Shown: positions 35,290-44,879, numbered from the stretch's first letter. The stretch is 64,000 bases of DNA from Fibrisoma montanum (GCF_003583365.1 NZ_QXED01000001.1:806001-870000); one strand, 5' to 3'. A program made the numbers and translations. Notes: generated from the sequence alone by a model not told the origin.

Positions 35290-36666
35290 ATGAACATACG
35301 CACCCGGCTTTCGGTCAACTTTCTCCTGGTTGTTGCTGCCAATGTTGTACTGCTGTCGCTTACTATCTACGCAACATCGGCCTATTACCGCCGGGTCGAC
35401 TTTTATAACCGGCTGGCTGATAAAGCCAGATCAACCGCCCGGTTGCTGATCGAGGTTAGTGAGATTAACGAACGACTCCTGCGTATCATTGATCGTTACA
35501 ACCTGACGGCCCTGCCCGAAGAACAAATCACCGTGTTCGATGCAGACAACCGTATGGTATACCAGAGTGACCTGCGCCCGGATGAAGTGCTGGAAACATC
35601 GGCTCTGCTCGACCGTATTCGTGCGGAGGAGCTTATCTGGATGCAGCACAACGAACGGCAGATTGTGGGGTTAACCTATCCCAATCAGTCGAAAAAGTGG
35701 GTCATCGTTGCGTCTGCCTACGATGAATACGGCCTGGCGGAGCTGTATCATTTACGGACTATCCTGATCGTCGGTTCACTGCTGAGCCTAACTCTGATGG
35801 GTGCGCTGGGGTGGTTCAATGCCGGCCGAACCCTCCAGCCCATCAAGGATGTAGTGAAACAGGTGGATGCCATTACCGTTTCCAAACTTGACAAGCGCGT
35901 TCGGGCGGGCAATGATGGCGATGAAATTGCGCAGTTAGCCAGTACTTTCAACCGCCTGCTCGACCGGGTTCAATCGGCACTCGACATGCAGCGGAGCTTT
36001 GTTACCAACGCATCGCACGAACTCCGTACCCCGCTGACGGTCATCACGGGGCAGATCGAAACGACCCTCATCAGGCACCGGACGGTTGAAGAACACGAGG
36101 CAAAATGGCGGGCGGTGCTCGAAACCATTCACCAGATTAACAAACTGGCCAACGGTCTGCTCCAGCTCGCTCAGGTCAGCGTCGACGAAGCCAGCAAAAC
36201 GTTCAGGGAGGTACCGGTAGATGAAGTTGTGTATCAGGCCACCCGGCTGCTGACCACCCGGCAACCCGACTTCCAGGTGGCACTGCTGATTCATAACGAC
36301 GCCGAGTCTGAACCGCCCGATCTGACCATCCTGGGTGATGAATCGCTCCTGACCACGGCGTTTCTGAACCTGATGGAAAATGCCTGTAAGTTTTCGCCCA
36401 ATAAAAAGGTGGAAGTATCCCTCCAGGCCGACAGCCGGTGGGTTAGCGTTCGATTCAAAGACCAGGGCATAGGCATCAGCAAGACAGACTTACCGCACAT
36501 TTTTGAGCCGTTTTTCCGGGCCGAAAGCGTGCGGCACATCAAAGGACACGGCATTGGCCTGCCCCTGACGCAGCGCATTGTCGAATTGCACTCCGGCCGG
36601 ATCACAGTCCTATCGGAAGTGAACCGGGAAACCATTTTTACGATCCGGCTTCCCATATTGCCCTGA
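35290..36666 (+). CDS. sensor histidine kinase, partner of the OmpR-type regulator
   Basis: A 458-aa membrane kinase. A first membrane segment lies at residues ~10-32, followed by a ~120-residue periplasmic sensor and a second segment near 156-178. A HAMP linker follows, with the H-box NASHELRTPLTVITG near 240. The ATPase domain has the N box NLMENACKF, G1 KDQGIGIS and G2 GHGIGLPLTQ. All catalytic parts are present. Its signal is not evident. The next plus-strand genes are a small membrane protein and a SulP transporter, possible targets. Confidence 0.95.
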   Translation: MNIRTRLSVNFLLVVAANVVLLSLTIYATSAYYRRVDFYNRLADKARSTARLLIEVSEINERLLRIIDRYNLTALPEEQITVFDADNRMVYQSDLRPDEVLETSALLDRIRAEELIWMQHNERQIVGLTYPNQSKKWVIVASAYDEYGLAELYHLRTILIVGSLLSLTLMGALGWFNAGRTLQPIKDVVKQVDAITVSKLDKRVRAGNDGDEIAQLASTFNRLLDRVQSALDMQRSFVTNASHELRTPLTVITGQIETTLIRHRTVEEHEAKWRAVLETIHQINKLANGLLQLAQVSVDEASKTFREVPVDEVVYQATRLLTTRQPDFQVALLIHNDAESEPPDLTILGDESLLTTAFLNLMENACKFSPNKKVEVSLQADSRWVSVRFKDQGIGISKTDLPHIFEPFFRAESVRHIKGHGIGLPLTQRIVELHSGRITVLSEVNRETIFTIRLPILP

Positions 36667-36668
36667 CT

Positions 36669-36734
36669 CTAATCGATCTCTAATCGACATCTAATCGCCC
36701 TCTCATTGCCTTCTAACCGGTCTCTAATTAGCTC
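36669..36734 (+). promoter_or_regulatory. six tandem 11-bp repeats, likely response-regulator operator
   Basis: CTAATCG-like units start at 36669, 36680, 36691, 36702, 36713 and 36724, exactly 11 bp apart; the fourth is CATTG and the others are close to CTAAtcg. One turn of DNA per unit is typical of OmpR/PhoB-family binding boxes. The last unit lies where a -33 element would be expected relative to the box at 36750. Confidence 0.7.
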
Positions 36735-36749
36735 CTTTCTGCCGGGCCG

Positions 36750-36757
36750 TACCTTTG
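36750..36757 (+). promoter_or_regulatory. TACCTTTG promoter -7 box
   Basis: An exact TAnnTTTG match 35 bp before the start of the small membrane-protein gene and 15-20 bp after the 11-bp repeat array. It suggests an activator-dependent promoter. Confidence 0.6.
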
Positions 36758-36791
36758 TAATGGCCAATTTCATCAATTAAACCGGAAGATC

Positions 36792-37100
36792 ATGATCAGT
36801 GATGAAACACATAACCGCTCGGCTATGAGCCGTGTCGTCAATTGGGGTACCGTATGGGGCCTCATCTTCCTGACGATCGGTTATAACGTAGTAACGGCCT
36901 ACCAGCAGAAAGATACGAACAAGCAAGTGCTTCAGGCACAGCTCCAGCAACGGGCTCGCGAGCTGGATTCGCTGAAAACAGTGAAGTATCAACTCGATAA
37001 TCAATTACATCAGATACGTTCGGCGCTGGACCAATGCGAAACAGCCCAGACTTCGGCAATGACTGACCGCCGGCAGACTGTCGCTACCCGCGGTTTCTAA
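36792..37100 (+). CDS. small single-pass membrane protein with coiled coil
   Basis: A 102-aa protein. One membrane segment (WGTVWGLIFLTIGYNVVTAY, residues ~18-37) is followed by a Gln/Leu/Arg-rich coiled coil (LQAQLQQRARELDSLK...). I do not recognise the family. It sits directly after the 11-bp repeat array and promoter box, with the SulP transporter 65 bp downstream on the same strand. It may therefore be a regulatory or accessory subunit of the transporter. An internal ATG at residue 12 is another possible start. Confidence 0.7.
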   Translation: MISDETHNRSAMSRVVNWGTVWGLIFLTIGYNVVTAYQQKDTNKQVLQAQLQQRARELDSLKTVKYQLDNQLHQIRSALDQCETAQTSAMTDRRQTVATRGF

Positions 37101-37164
37101 AACGCATTCAACCGGATTCAAACAATTGGCAGGTGCTCGACCGGCTTGTGTGAATCCGGTTTTC

Positions 37165-38820
37165 ATGTATTCGCATCAACGGATCAACCAACAGCTAATG
37201 GGCAACATTCAAAAAAGTAAGGTGATTGATTTTGGTCATCTTCAGGGAGATATTAGAGGGGGCGTTATTTCATTTCTGGTGGCAGTTCCCTTGTGTCTGG
37301 GCATTGCCCTGGCTTCGGGCGCTCCGTTGTTTTCGGGAATTATTGCAGGCATCATCGGTGCCATCGTCATTGGTATATTCAGCCGGTCGGCGTTAAGTAT
37401 TTCTGGACCTGAGGCCGGTTTGATTGTTGTCGTTCTCGGCGCTATCGAGAGCCTGGGGTCATTTCCCGCCGTTCTGCTGGCAATCTGTCTCGCCGGTGTG
37501 TTCCAGATTGGCTTCGGCTACGCAAAGGCAGGTATCATCAGCAATTTCTTTCCCTCATCCGTGATCAAGGGAATGCTGGCCGGTATCGGTATCATTTTGA
37601 TTATTAAGCAGATTCCTCACCTGGTTGGCTACGATGCCGACGCGGCCGAAGAAATTGTGCTGCTACCGAACAAAGGCATTGACATTATCGATCAGTTTCG
37701 GCTGGCTTTCGGTCAGTTCAACGTAGCGGCTATTTTCATTGCCATTCTTTCGCTTAGCCTCCTGGTTTTATGGGAGCAGCCGTGGGTAAAAAAGCACCGG
37801 CTCCTGAAAAATATTCCAGCCGCCCTGGTAGTTGTTGTCCTGGGCGTCTTCATCAACGAACTCTTAAAAGTGGCGTATCCGCAGTGGGCACTGGGCGGTA
37901 ATCATCTGGTGCAACTGCCGGTTGCCGACAGCCCGGCTGCTTTCATGCAGTTGCTGACCATGCCGGATTTCACGCAGATCACCAATCCGCAGGTGTATGC
38001 AGCCGCTCTGTCAATTGCGCTGGTAGCCAGCCTGGAAGCGCTCTTATCCATTGAAGCCATTGACGATTTAGACCCGCTCAAACGCCGGACACCCACCAAC
38101 CAGGAGTTGAAAGCCCAGGGTATTGGTAATATCCTGAGTGGACTCCTGGGCGGGCTACCGGTTACGTCGATCATCGTACGGAGTTCCGTGAGCATCAATG
38201 CCGGTGCCCGAACCAAAGTGGCAGCTCTGCTGCATGGTACCCTGCTGCTCGTCTGCGTGGTGGCAATTCCGGGCGTTCTGAACATGATTCCGTGGGCGTC
38301 GCTGGCTTCTATTCTCTTAATAACGGGTTACAAACTGGCACCCGTTAGCACATTCCGACAACTGTACCGTCTTGGTAAAGTCAGGTTTCTGCCGTTCGTC
38401 ACGACAGTTGCAGCTATCTTACTCACCGATCTGCTGACAGGTATTGCCATTGGTATGGCTGTCGGACTCTTCTTCATCCTGCGCGAAAACTACCGCAAAG
38501 GGCACCAGACCGATACGATCAAGACCGAAAACGGCCGCCCCCTGATTCGGATTCGGCTCGGCGAACACGTATCGTTTCTGAACAAAGCAGGAATTGTTAG
38601 CCTTCTGCGGGATGCGCCCGACAACTCAACTATTGAGATCGACGGCACTCAGTCAACGTATATCGACCGTGATGTACTGGATGCGATTCGTAACTTCCGG
38701 TCGACCGCACAGTCCCGGAACATCCAACTCATCTTTCGTCGGCCCACCGCATCCGAACTGGCCGTTACCGCTCAGCGATTGAATTCGGTACGTTACCGCA
38801 ATCGCATGCAGGAGGTCTGA
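37165..38820 (+). CDS. SulP family anion transporter with STAS domain
   Basis: SulP proteins move sulfate, bicarbonate or related anions. About 11-12 membrane segments lie between residues ~30 and 430, beginning with VISFLVAVPLCLGIALASGAP and containing the SISGPEAGLIVVV segment. A C-terminal STAS domain follows (TIEIDGTQSTYIDRDVLDAI). ATG 37165 or 37198 can be the start. The substrate cannot be read. It is in line with the small membrane protein and probably controlled by the 11-bp repeat promoter. Confidence 0.9.
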   Translation: MYSHQRINQQLMGNIQKSKVIDFGHLQGDIRGGVISFLVAVPLCLGIALASGAPLFSGIIAGIIGAIVIGIFSRSALSISGPEAGLIVVVLGAIESLGSFPAVLLAICLAGVFQIGFGYAKAGIISNFFPSSVIKGMLAGIGIILIIKQIPHLVGYDADAAEEIVLLPNKGIDIIDQFRLAFGQFNVAAIFIAILSLSLLVLWEQPWVKKHRLLKNIPAALVVVVLGVFINELLKVAYPQWALGGNHLVQLPVADSPAAFMQLLTMPDFTQITNPQVYAAALSIALVASLEALLSIEAIDDLDPLKRRTPTNQELKAQGIGNILSGLLGGLPVTSIIVRSSVSINAGARTKVAALLHGTLLLVCVVAIPGVLNMIPWASLASILLITGYKLAPVSTFRQLYRLGKVRFLPFVTTVAAILLTDLLTGIAIGMAVGLFFILRENYRKGHQTDTIKTENGRPLIRIRLGEHVSFLNKAGIVSLLRDAPDNSTIEIDGTQSTYIDRDVLDAIRNFRSTAQSRNIQLIFRRPTASELAVTAQRLNSVRYRNRMQEV

Positions 38821-38848
38821 GCAAAATCCGTCCCACCTTTCTTAAGTA

Positions 38849-38876
38849 CCTCTGCGTAAGGAACCTTACGCAGAGG
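38849..38876. repeat. perfect 13-bp inverted repeat with 2-nt loop
   Basis: CCTCTGCGTAAGG-AA-CCTTACGCAGAGG lies between the SulP gene and the next gene. It lacks a T-run on either side, so it is less likely to be a plain terminator; it could be an operator or an RNA processing/stability element. Confidence 0.5.
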
Positions 38877-38894
38877 CTAATTACGCTCCGTTAT

Positions 38895-39797
38895 ATGTTT
38901 ATGAAGTGGTTAAGTACCCTGGTGTTGCTGGGTATGTATTCGATTGGTGCCCACGCACAACAGTTTGCCGAAGACTCAACCGTAAGTAACCGTACTCTCG
39001 ATAGCCTGGCCATCTGGGAGGTAGAAGACGCCCGACATCCCGATAAGGTACTGCATGCCGAGCCACTTTACATCGATCTGATCCGCGACCTGGGTGCCCG
39101 TAAAGGTGAACGCGAATGGAACATTGGCCTTGGCCTGACCGACAATCTGAATTACGACACTTATCAGGCACTGATTGAGTACGAGTTTGCGCCCGCAGAC
39201 CGGCTGGGACTGGAAATCGAATTGCCGATGACCTTTTACATGACCAACGGCATTGATACGCAGAACCAGAACCGCCAGAAACCCGACAATCGGCTCGAAA
39301 GCCTCAAGCTGGCAGCTCAGTGGTCCTTTTTTGTGTCCGAGCGCCTACAGACCTCTATGGCCATTGGCTACATCAATGAGCTTGAACTAACCGATCTGAA
39401 GCGATTGGGGCAACAGGGCATGATTGAAGGGAACGTATTTAACCCGTTCTTCGTGGCGGCCCGTCGCTGGGGGCAGAACTTTCACACCCTGGTTTATACA
39501 GGACCTAAATTTGAACGCAGTTTCAGACACCACCACTGGAAGCGATCGTTCGAAATCAATTCGAACCTGCACTACATGATTCCGGGTACGCGCAATTTTC
39601 TGGGTCTTGAGATCAACAAAGCAATCTCCGGCCACACCATGCACACGGTCATGCGGCCTCAGCTACGGGTCGGGGTAGCCGATAATTTACTGGTGGGGAT
39701 TGTAGCCGGTATTCCAACGCAACGGGATACAGAACGGCTGAGCTCGTTTATCCGGCTGATTTATGAGCCGCGTCACAGCCCCACCGTTCTGCATTGA
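38895..39797 (+). CDS. exported beta-strand-rich protein, probably outer-membrane
   Basis: MFMKWLSTLVLLGMYSIGAHAQ is a signal peptide (300 aa in total). The mature part has HAEPLYIDLIRDLGARKGEREWN, then NYDTYQALIEYEFAPADRLGLEIELPMTFY, with the strand pattern of an outer-membrane barrel. Relatives I recall in Bacteroidota carry misleading enzyme names; no enzyme motif is visible here. Function is unknown. It follows the SulP gene at ~75 bp on the same strand, separated by a hairpin. Confidence 0.7.
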   Translation: MFMKWLSTLVLLGMYSIGAHAQQFAEDSTVSNRTLDSLAIWEVEDARHPDKVLHAEPLYIDLIRDLGARKGEREWNIGLGLTDNLNYDTYQALIEYEFAPADRLGLEIELPMTFYMTNGIDTQNQNRQKPDNRLESLKLAAQWSFFVSERLQTSMAIGYINELELTDLKRLGQQGMIEGNVFNPFFVAARRWGQNFHTLVYTGPKFERSFRHHHWKRSFEINSNLHYMIPGTRNFLGLEINKAISGHTMHTVMRPQLRVGVADNLLVGIVAGIPTQRDTERLSSFIRLIYEPRHSPTVLH

Positions 39798-39809
39798 CGT
39801 TCAATCTGT

Positions 39810-41150
39810 TCAGACCGCTTCGTTTCGGAGGATAATCTCCTCGGCCACCTTATCGTCTTTCCGAATAAACGGCCGGATGATCAGTCGCGTACCGCGCTGG
39901 TAAGTGAAGAGCCGGTACATCCAGTTGCTGAATACAATCAGTTTGCTCCGGAAGCCAACCAGGTACCAGATGTGCACGAACAGCCACGCCATCCAGGCAA
40001 TGAATCCGCTCAGGTGTAAATTCTTGGGCAAATCAGCTACGGCTCTGGAGCGCCCTACAATGGCCAGTGAACCTTTATCGAAGTATTCGAAGGGCTGAGT
40101 TGGCTCATTGCGCACAATCCGGCGTAAATTTTTTGCCAGTTGGTTAGCTTGCTGAATAGCCGGCTGCGCCACGCCAGGGTGCCCTTTTGGCCACTTCTCG
40201 GTTTTCATGAACGCAATATCACCAATGGCAAATACGTCGTTCAGCCCCTGAATCCGGTTAATTGGATCGACCAGGATTCGGCCACGTTCGGTCGACTCGG
40301 CAGGAATACCGTCGATCATAACGCCCGTTACACCCGCGGCCCAGACCAACGTCTGCGTTTTGATCTGCTCACCGCCTTTGAACGTAACGATTTCTCCGTC
40401 GTAGTTTTCGACCAGCGTATTCAGCTTGACAATAACCCCTAGTTCCTCCAGGTACTGTTGTGCCTTTCGGCCGGCCTCTTCCGACATAGGTGGCAGGACT
40501 TTACCCAGACCTTCCACTACGTAAATCCTCATCTGACTGAAATCCAGCCCCGGGTAGTCGGCCGGCAATACGTGCTTCCGCATCTCGGCCAGCGAACCCG
40601 CCATTTCTACCCCCGTAGGTCCGGCCCCGGCAATAACAAACGTCAGGAGGCCCTCCCGTTCGGCCGGATCACGGGTGATGCTGGCCTGTTCAAAGCACTG
40701 AAGAAACTGACTCCGGATGTTCAGCGCTTCGGGAACAGTCTTGAGCGGAAACGAGTATTTCTGAATTTGCTGATTGCCAAAGAAATTAGACTTGGAACCG
40801 CTGGCGATCACCAGGAAATCGTAATGCAGATCACCGATAAGGGTTGAGACTGTTTTGGCCGCCGGATCAATCTTGTTGACCCGTACCATCCGGAAATGGA
40901 AATCTTCGTACCCATCAAACATCTTACGAAACGGCTCGGCGATGGCATCGGGCTCGAGCCCTGCGGTCGCCACCTGATAGAGCAGGGGCCAGAATCCATT
41001 GTAGTTCTGCTTGTCAAATAGCACAACTTGCATGCCTGAGCCGCGCAGGCTCTTGGCCAAATTCATTCCGCCAAAGCCCCCGCCGATGATGACGACACGA
41101 GGTTTGGTTGTTTCGGGTATATTCAGGGAAAGTTTGTCGTATTGTAACAT
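39810..41150 (-). CDS. type II NADH:quinone dehydrogenase (NDH-2) family
   Basis: A single-subunit flavoprotein that passes electrons from NADH to quinone without pumping protons. It has VVIIGGGFGGMNLAKSL (FAD site), a second nucleotide site FVIAGAGPTGVEMAGSL near residue 170, and VFAIGDIAF near 300. The C-terminal ~70 residues carry a hydrophobic SGFIAWMAWLFVHIWYLVGF membrane anchor. ATG 41150 (MLQYDKLSLNIPE) is preferred; ATG 41174 is possible. It is convergent with the exported protein gene to its left. Confidence 0.9.
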   Translation of the reverse strand: MLQYDKLSLNIPETTKPRVVIIGGGFGGMNLAKSLRGSGMQVVLFDKQNYNGFWPLLYQVATAGLEPDAIAEPFRKMFDGYEDFHFRMVRVNKIDPAAKTVSTLIGDLHYDFLVIASGSKSNFFGNQQIQKYSFPLKTVPEALNIRSQFLQCFEQASITRDPAEREGLLTFVIAGAGPTGVEMAGSLAEMRKHVLPADYPGLDFSQMRIYVVEGLGKVLPPMSEEAGRKAQQYLEELGVIVKLNTLVENYDGEIVTFKGGEQIKTQTLVWAAGVTGVMIDGIPAESTERGRILVDPINRIQGLNDVFAIGDIAFMKTEKWPKGHPGVAQPAIQQANQLAKNLRRIVRNEPTQPFEYFDKGSLAIVGRSRAVADLPKNLHLSGFIAWMAWLFVHIWYLVGFRSKLIVFSNWMYRLFTYQRGTRLIIRPFIRKDDKVAEEIILRNEAV

Positions 41151-41370
41151 GGCGAATAAGCGATTAAAACGCATTCTCCTTCTATATACAGTACCTGATT
41201 TTACGGCTTTTTGTTTCCGTAACTCCCGAAAACTGAGCTTATCCTACACGCACACTGGGTTTTATTATACGCGTACTCCTTTAAAGAATGTTAATTGCTC
41301 AGAACCCTGCCGTTACATTCCAACCCTTTTTATATTCTTGTACTCCGAAGTTCTTAGTAGACTCTACGTT

Positions 41371-43797
41371 ATGCGATTATTTCTCTACCCATTACTCTTT
41401 TCGTTGTTAATTCAGATTGCCCAGGCTCAAACCCAGTCCACACGCGTTACGGTCAGTGGCTACGTGCGCGAGGCTGCCAGTCAGGAGGCTCTCATCGGCG
41501 TCAACGTTTACCTGCCCGGTACCTCGACCGGCACGACGACCAATACGTATGGTTTTTACTCGCTGACCCTACCCGCCACTGATTCCCTCACGCTCGCCTT
41601 TTCCTTCGTCGGCTACGGCACCGTCAGCCGAACCGTCAGCTTTCGCCGGAACGCCCAGCTCAACGTTACGTTGACGCCCGGTCGCGAACTGAGTGAAGTA
41701 CAGGTCAGAGGAGCCCGAACCGACGAAAAAGTCAGCGAAAGCCCGCAGATGAGCCAGATTGATATCCCTGTGGCGCAGATCAAGAAAATTCCGACGCTGC
41801 TGGGCGAGAAGGACGTATTGAAAGTCCTGCAGCTCATGCCGGGCGTACAAAAAGGCTCCGAAGGGCAGACCGGCATTTACGTACGGGGTGGCGGCCCCGA
41901 CCAGAACCTCATTATCCTCGACGACGCGGTCGTTTACAACGCCAACCACCTCTTCGGTTTCTTTTCCGTCTTCAACGGCGACGCGCTCAAGAGTGTGGAG
42001 CTCACAAAGGGCGGTTTCCCAGCCCGGTATGGCGGGCGACTCTCATCGGTCATTGAGCTGAACATGAAAGACGGCAACCGCGAGAAGCTGCACGGCGAAG
42101 GCGGCATCGGTCTGATTGCCTCGCGGCTAACGCTGGAGGGACCATTTACTAAAAACAAGAAAGGCTCGTTTCTGGTATCGGGCCGGCGGACGTATCTGGA
42201 CGTGCTGACGGCCCCAATTATCCGGGCGTCAACAAACGGCGAAACCACGGCCGGCTATTATTTCTACGATCTAAACGCCAAAGCCAACTACGATTTTGGT
42301 CCCAAGAACCGGGTGTATGTGAGCGGCTACTTCGGTCGCGACCGGTTTTATTCCCGCGAAGACGGCGGAACTTTTGATATTGGCTTAGGCTGGGGCAATG
42401 CGACGGGGACAGTACGCTGGAATCACCTGTTCAGCCAGAAACTGTTCGCCAATTTATCATTGATTTACAGCAACTACGATTTCGGGATTTCGTCGGACGA
42501 AACGGACCAGAACGGCCAGAACGCTACGTCGTTACGATACCGATCGGGTATCCGCGATCTGGGCGTAAAATTTGACCTGGATTACTACCCAACGCCCCGC
42601 CATTCGTTTCGGATGGGCGGGCAGGCGACGGCACACCGCTTTACGCCCAGTGCGCTGGTAGTACAGAACAGGCTGATCGACGAGTTCACGCGCAACGTTG
42701 AAGCGATCAACGCCGTCGAAGCGGGTCTGTACGCCGAAGATGTCTGGCAACCCACCGACCGCTGGCGCATCAACGCGGGTTTACGACTGAGCGCATTTCA
42801 GCAGGGAAGCGTTACGTATCTGCGCCCCGAACCGCGGCTGTCGGCGTCGTATCAACTGCGACCGGGGCTGTCGGCCAAGGCGTCTTATGCCACCATGAAC
42901 CAGTACATTCACCTGCTCAGCAACACCGGCATCGGCCTGCCCACCGACCTGTGGGTGCCGACTACCGACCGCGTAGCTCCACAACAGTCGCGGCAGGTGG
43001 CCGTTGGGCTGGCGCGGGATTTTTCGGATAATTTCGTGCTGGGTAAAGGCTTCGCCCTGACGCTGGAGGGCTATTACAAGCAGATGCAGAATATCATCAA
43101 CTACCGCGAGGGCGCCAGCTTTCTGCTCATCGACGACCCGACGTCGGCCGAGCGGGTGCGCTGGGAAGACAACGTAACGGCGGGCCGGGGCTGGTCCTAT
43201 GGCGCGGAGGTGCTGCTGCAAAAGAAAGTCGGTCGGCTGTCGGGCTGGCTGGGCTACACCCTGTCGTGGACGCAGTGGCAGTTCGCCGAACTAAACGGCG
43301 GGCGGCCGTTCTTCCCCCGCTACGACCGGCGGCACGACGTATCGGTGGTGGGCATCTATGAACTAAGCAAGCGCATTACCCTATCCGGTACGTGGGTGTA
43401 CGGTACGGGTCAGGCGTTGACGGTGCCGGTTGCGAATTACCAGGCGTTTTTGCATGACCCCGGTCTGCGTACCGTCTATGCCAATGGGATGAATTCGATA
43501 ATTGCTCCGTTGTTCAGTTACCCGGGCGAGGTTAGCGATTACGGTGGGCAGCGAAATAGTTTCCGGGCAGAAGCGTACCATCGTTTCGACGTAGGTATTC
43601 AGTTCCACAAACAGAAACGACGCCATGAGCGGACCTGGGAGTTTAGTCTCTACAATGCCTACAACCGCCGAAATCCGTTTTTCTATAATTTAGAAACCAT
43701 TGCTCCGCAGGACCGTAGTCAGCCCGGCCGCACAGCTCTGTTTCGGTACTCGGTGTTTCCGGTGGTACCCTCGTTCAGTTACAATTTCAAATTTTGA
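41371..43797 (+). CDS. TonB-dependent receptor with carboxypeptidase-like domain
   Basis: ATG 41371 gives a signal peptide (MRLFLYPLLFSLLIQIAQAQ) and 808 aa; the frame extends upstream but that part lies over the opposite gene. A carboxypeptidase-like regulatory domain (VSGYVREAASQEALIGVNVY) is followed by a plug with VRGGGPDQNLIILDDAVVYN and a barrel ending in SYNFKF. It takes up an unknown nutrient across the outer membrane using TonB energy. It is followed 20 bp later by a DUF4249 lipoprotein, the usual partner of this receptor subtype. Confidence 0.92.
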   Translation: MRLFLYPLLFSLLIQIAQAQTQSTRVTVSGYVREAASQEALIGVNVYLPGTSTGTTTNTYGFYSLTLPATDSLTLAFSFVGYGTVSRTVSFRRNAQLNVTLTPGRELSEVQVRGARTDEKVSESPQMSQIDIPVAQIKKIPTLLGEKDVLKVLQLMPGVQKGSEGQTGIYVRGGGPDQNLIILDDAVVYNANHLFGFFSVFNGDALKSVELTKGGFPARYGGRLSSVIELNMKDGNREKLHGEGGIGLIASRLTLEGPFTKNKKGSFLVSGRRTYLDVLTAPIIRASTNGETTAGYYFYDLNAKANYDFGPKNRVYVSGYFGRDRFYSREDGGTFDIGLGWGNATGTVRWNHLFSQKLFANLSLIYSNYDFGISSDETDQNGQNATSLRYRSGIRDLGVKFDLDYYPTPRHSFRMGGQATAHRFTPSALVVQNRLIDEFTRNVEAINAVEAGLYAEDVWQPTDRWRINAGLRLSAFQQGSVTYLRPEPRLSASYQLRPGLSAKASYATMNQYIHLLSNTGIGLPTDLWVPTTDRVAPQQSRQVAVGLARDFSDNFVLGKGFALTLEGYYKQMQNIINYREGASFLLIDDPTSAERVRWEDNVTAGRGWSYGAEVLLQKKVGRLSGWLGYTLSWTQWQFAELNGGRPFFPRYDRRHDVSVVGIYELSKRITLSGTWVYGTGQALTVPVANYQAFLHDPGLRTVYANGMNSIIAPLFSYPGEVSDYGGQRNSFRAEAYHRFDVGIQFHKQKRRHERTWEFSLYNAYNRRNPFFYNLETIAPQDRSQPGRTALFRYSVFPVVPSFSYNFKF

Positions 43798-43816
43798 GCA
43801 ACTGACTTTATCTTCT

Positions 43817-44785
43817 ATGACTATGAAACGAATAGCTGGTCTGTTACTTTTTGCTGCTGGCGTTCTGTTCCTAATGGCTTGTGATAGTCTGCGACAGGAA
43901 ATAAACCCCGACCGGTTGACTACTGAACCCCAGAAATTAGTCGTGAGTTGCTTCATCGCGCCGGGCGATACGGCCGTTGTGGTGCGTGTATCCCGTTCCC
44001 AATCGGTCGTGGGAACGACAACGCCCGCCAGCAGTACGGTTGCCAATGCGCTCGTCACATTTTCGGACGGCACCCAGTCCGTTACGTTACGTGTTCGGGA
44101 CAGTCAAACGTACATGTATGGGATTTTACTCAGTGGCTTCAGTGAATATTGGGCGAAAACGTCAGTAATGCCCATCCGAGCGGGGCAAACGTACCGATTA
44201 CGGGTTGAAGCTCCGGGTAGCCCGGCCGTCGAAGCCGAATGCACGGTGCCGGGACCGGTGGCACTTTCGTCGTTTACGGTAGACTCGGCCGTTATCAACA
44301 ATTTTGGCTTTACCAGCACGGAATATTACGTTCGGTTGCGCTGGACCGACCCGGCTGGTCAGGCTAATTTTTACCGGGTGGCTGGTTCAAATGAATATTC
44401 CTTTACCACCAGGTATACCCAGCCTAATAGACCCCCACGGGACACAACAATTCGGCAAATCGGTCAAATCTCTTTTGGTAATAACTTAACCGTGAACGAT
44501 GCCGGGCGCGACGGGCAGGATATGATTTCCGGCCGTGGCCAGCTGGTTGCGTCCTCTTCTTTCGTAACCGGACAGAGGCAGTCGGTTCGCCCGGCTGGTC
44601 GGGTAGCTGTGTATCTGCTCAACGTCGACGAAAATTATTATCGCTATCACGACGCCGTAGAACGGCAGGCCGGCACGGATGGTAATCCCTTCGCCGAGCC
44701 GGTGCCTATTCCGACAAACATCCGGGGCGGTTTGGGTTGCTTCGGAGCCTATAACCGCTCATCGCTGACAATGGAGCTGAAGTAA
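43817..44785 (+). CDS. DUF4249 lipoprotein
   Basis: The start MTMKRIAGLLLF leads to a lipobox (FLMAC), so this is a lipoprotein of 322 aa. The opening KLVVSCFIAPGDTAVVVRVS is typical of DUF4249, and later WTDPAGQANFYRVAG and the end GCFGAYNRSSLTMEL fit too. It is thought to act at the cell surface with the TonB receptor gene just before it. The start at 43823 is nearly as good. The substrate of the pair is unknown. Confidence 0.87.
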   Translation: MTMKRIAGLLLFAAGVLFLMACDSLRQEINPDRLTTEPQKLVVSCFIAPGDTAVVVRVSRSQSVVGTTTPASSTVANALVTFSDGTQSVTLRVRDSQTYMYGILLSGFSEYWAKTSVMPIRAGQTYRLRVEAPGSPAVEAECTVPGPVALSSFTVDSAVINNFGFTSTEYYVRLRWTDPAGQANFYRVAGSNEYSFTTRYTQPNRPPRDTTIRQIGQISFGNNLTVNDAGRDGQDMISGRGQLVASSSFVTGQRQSVRPAGRVAVYLLNVDENYYRYHDAVERQAGTDGNPFAEPVPIPTNIRGGLGCFGAYNRSSLTMELK

Positions 44786-44802
44786 AGACAGGCAAAAAGA
44801 GA

Positions 44803-44870
44803 GGGAGGCTAGGAGAAAAGAGTTGCACGGTTGCAACTTCCTTTCTCCTGGCCTCCCCTTCTTCCTTTTC
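44803..44870. terminator. long hairpin between convergent genes
   Basis: Outer arms GGGAGGCTAGGAGAAA (44803-44818) and TTTCTCCTGGCCTCCC (44842-44857) enclose a smaller AGTTGCA/TGCAACT hairpin, followed by CTTCTTCCTTTTC on plus. It probably ends transcription from both sides. Confidence 0.7.
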
Positions 44871-44879
44871 TCCTTATTT

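Noticed and set aside
41011-41370. Upstream extension of the TonB receptor frame
   Set aside because: The extension lies over the opposite NDH-2 gene, and the signal peptide begins at ATG 41371.
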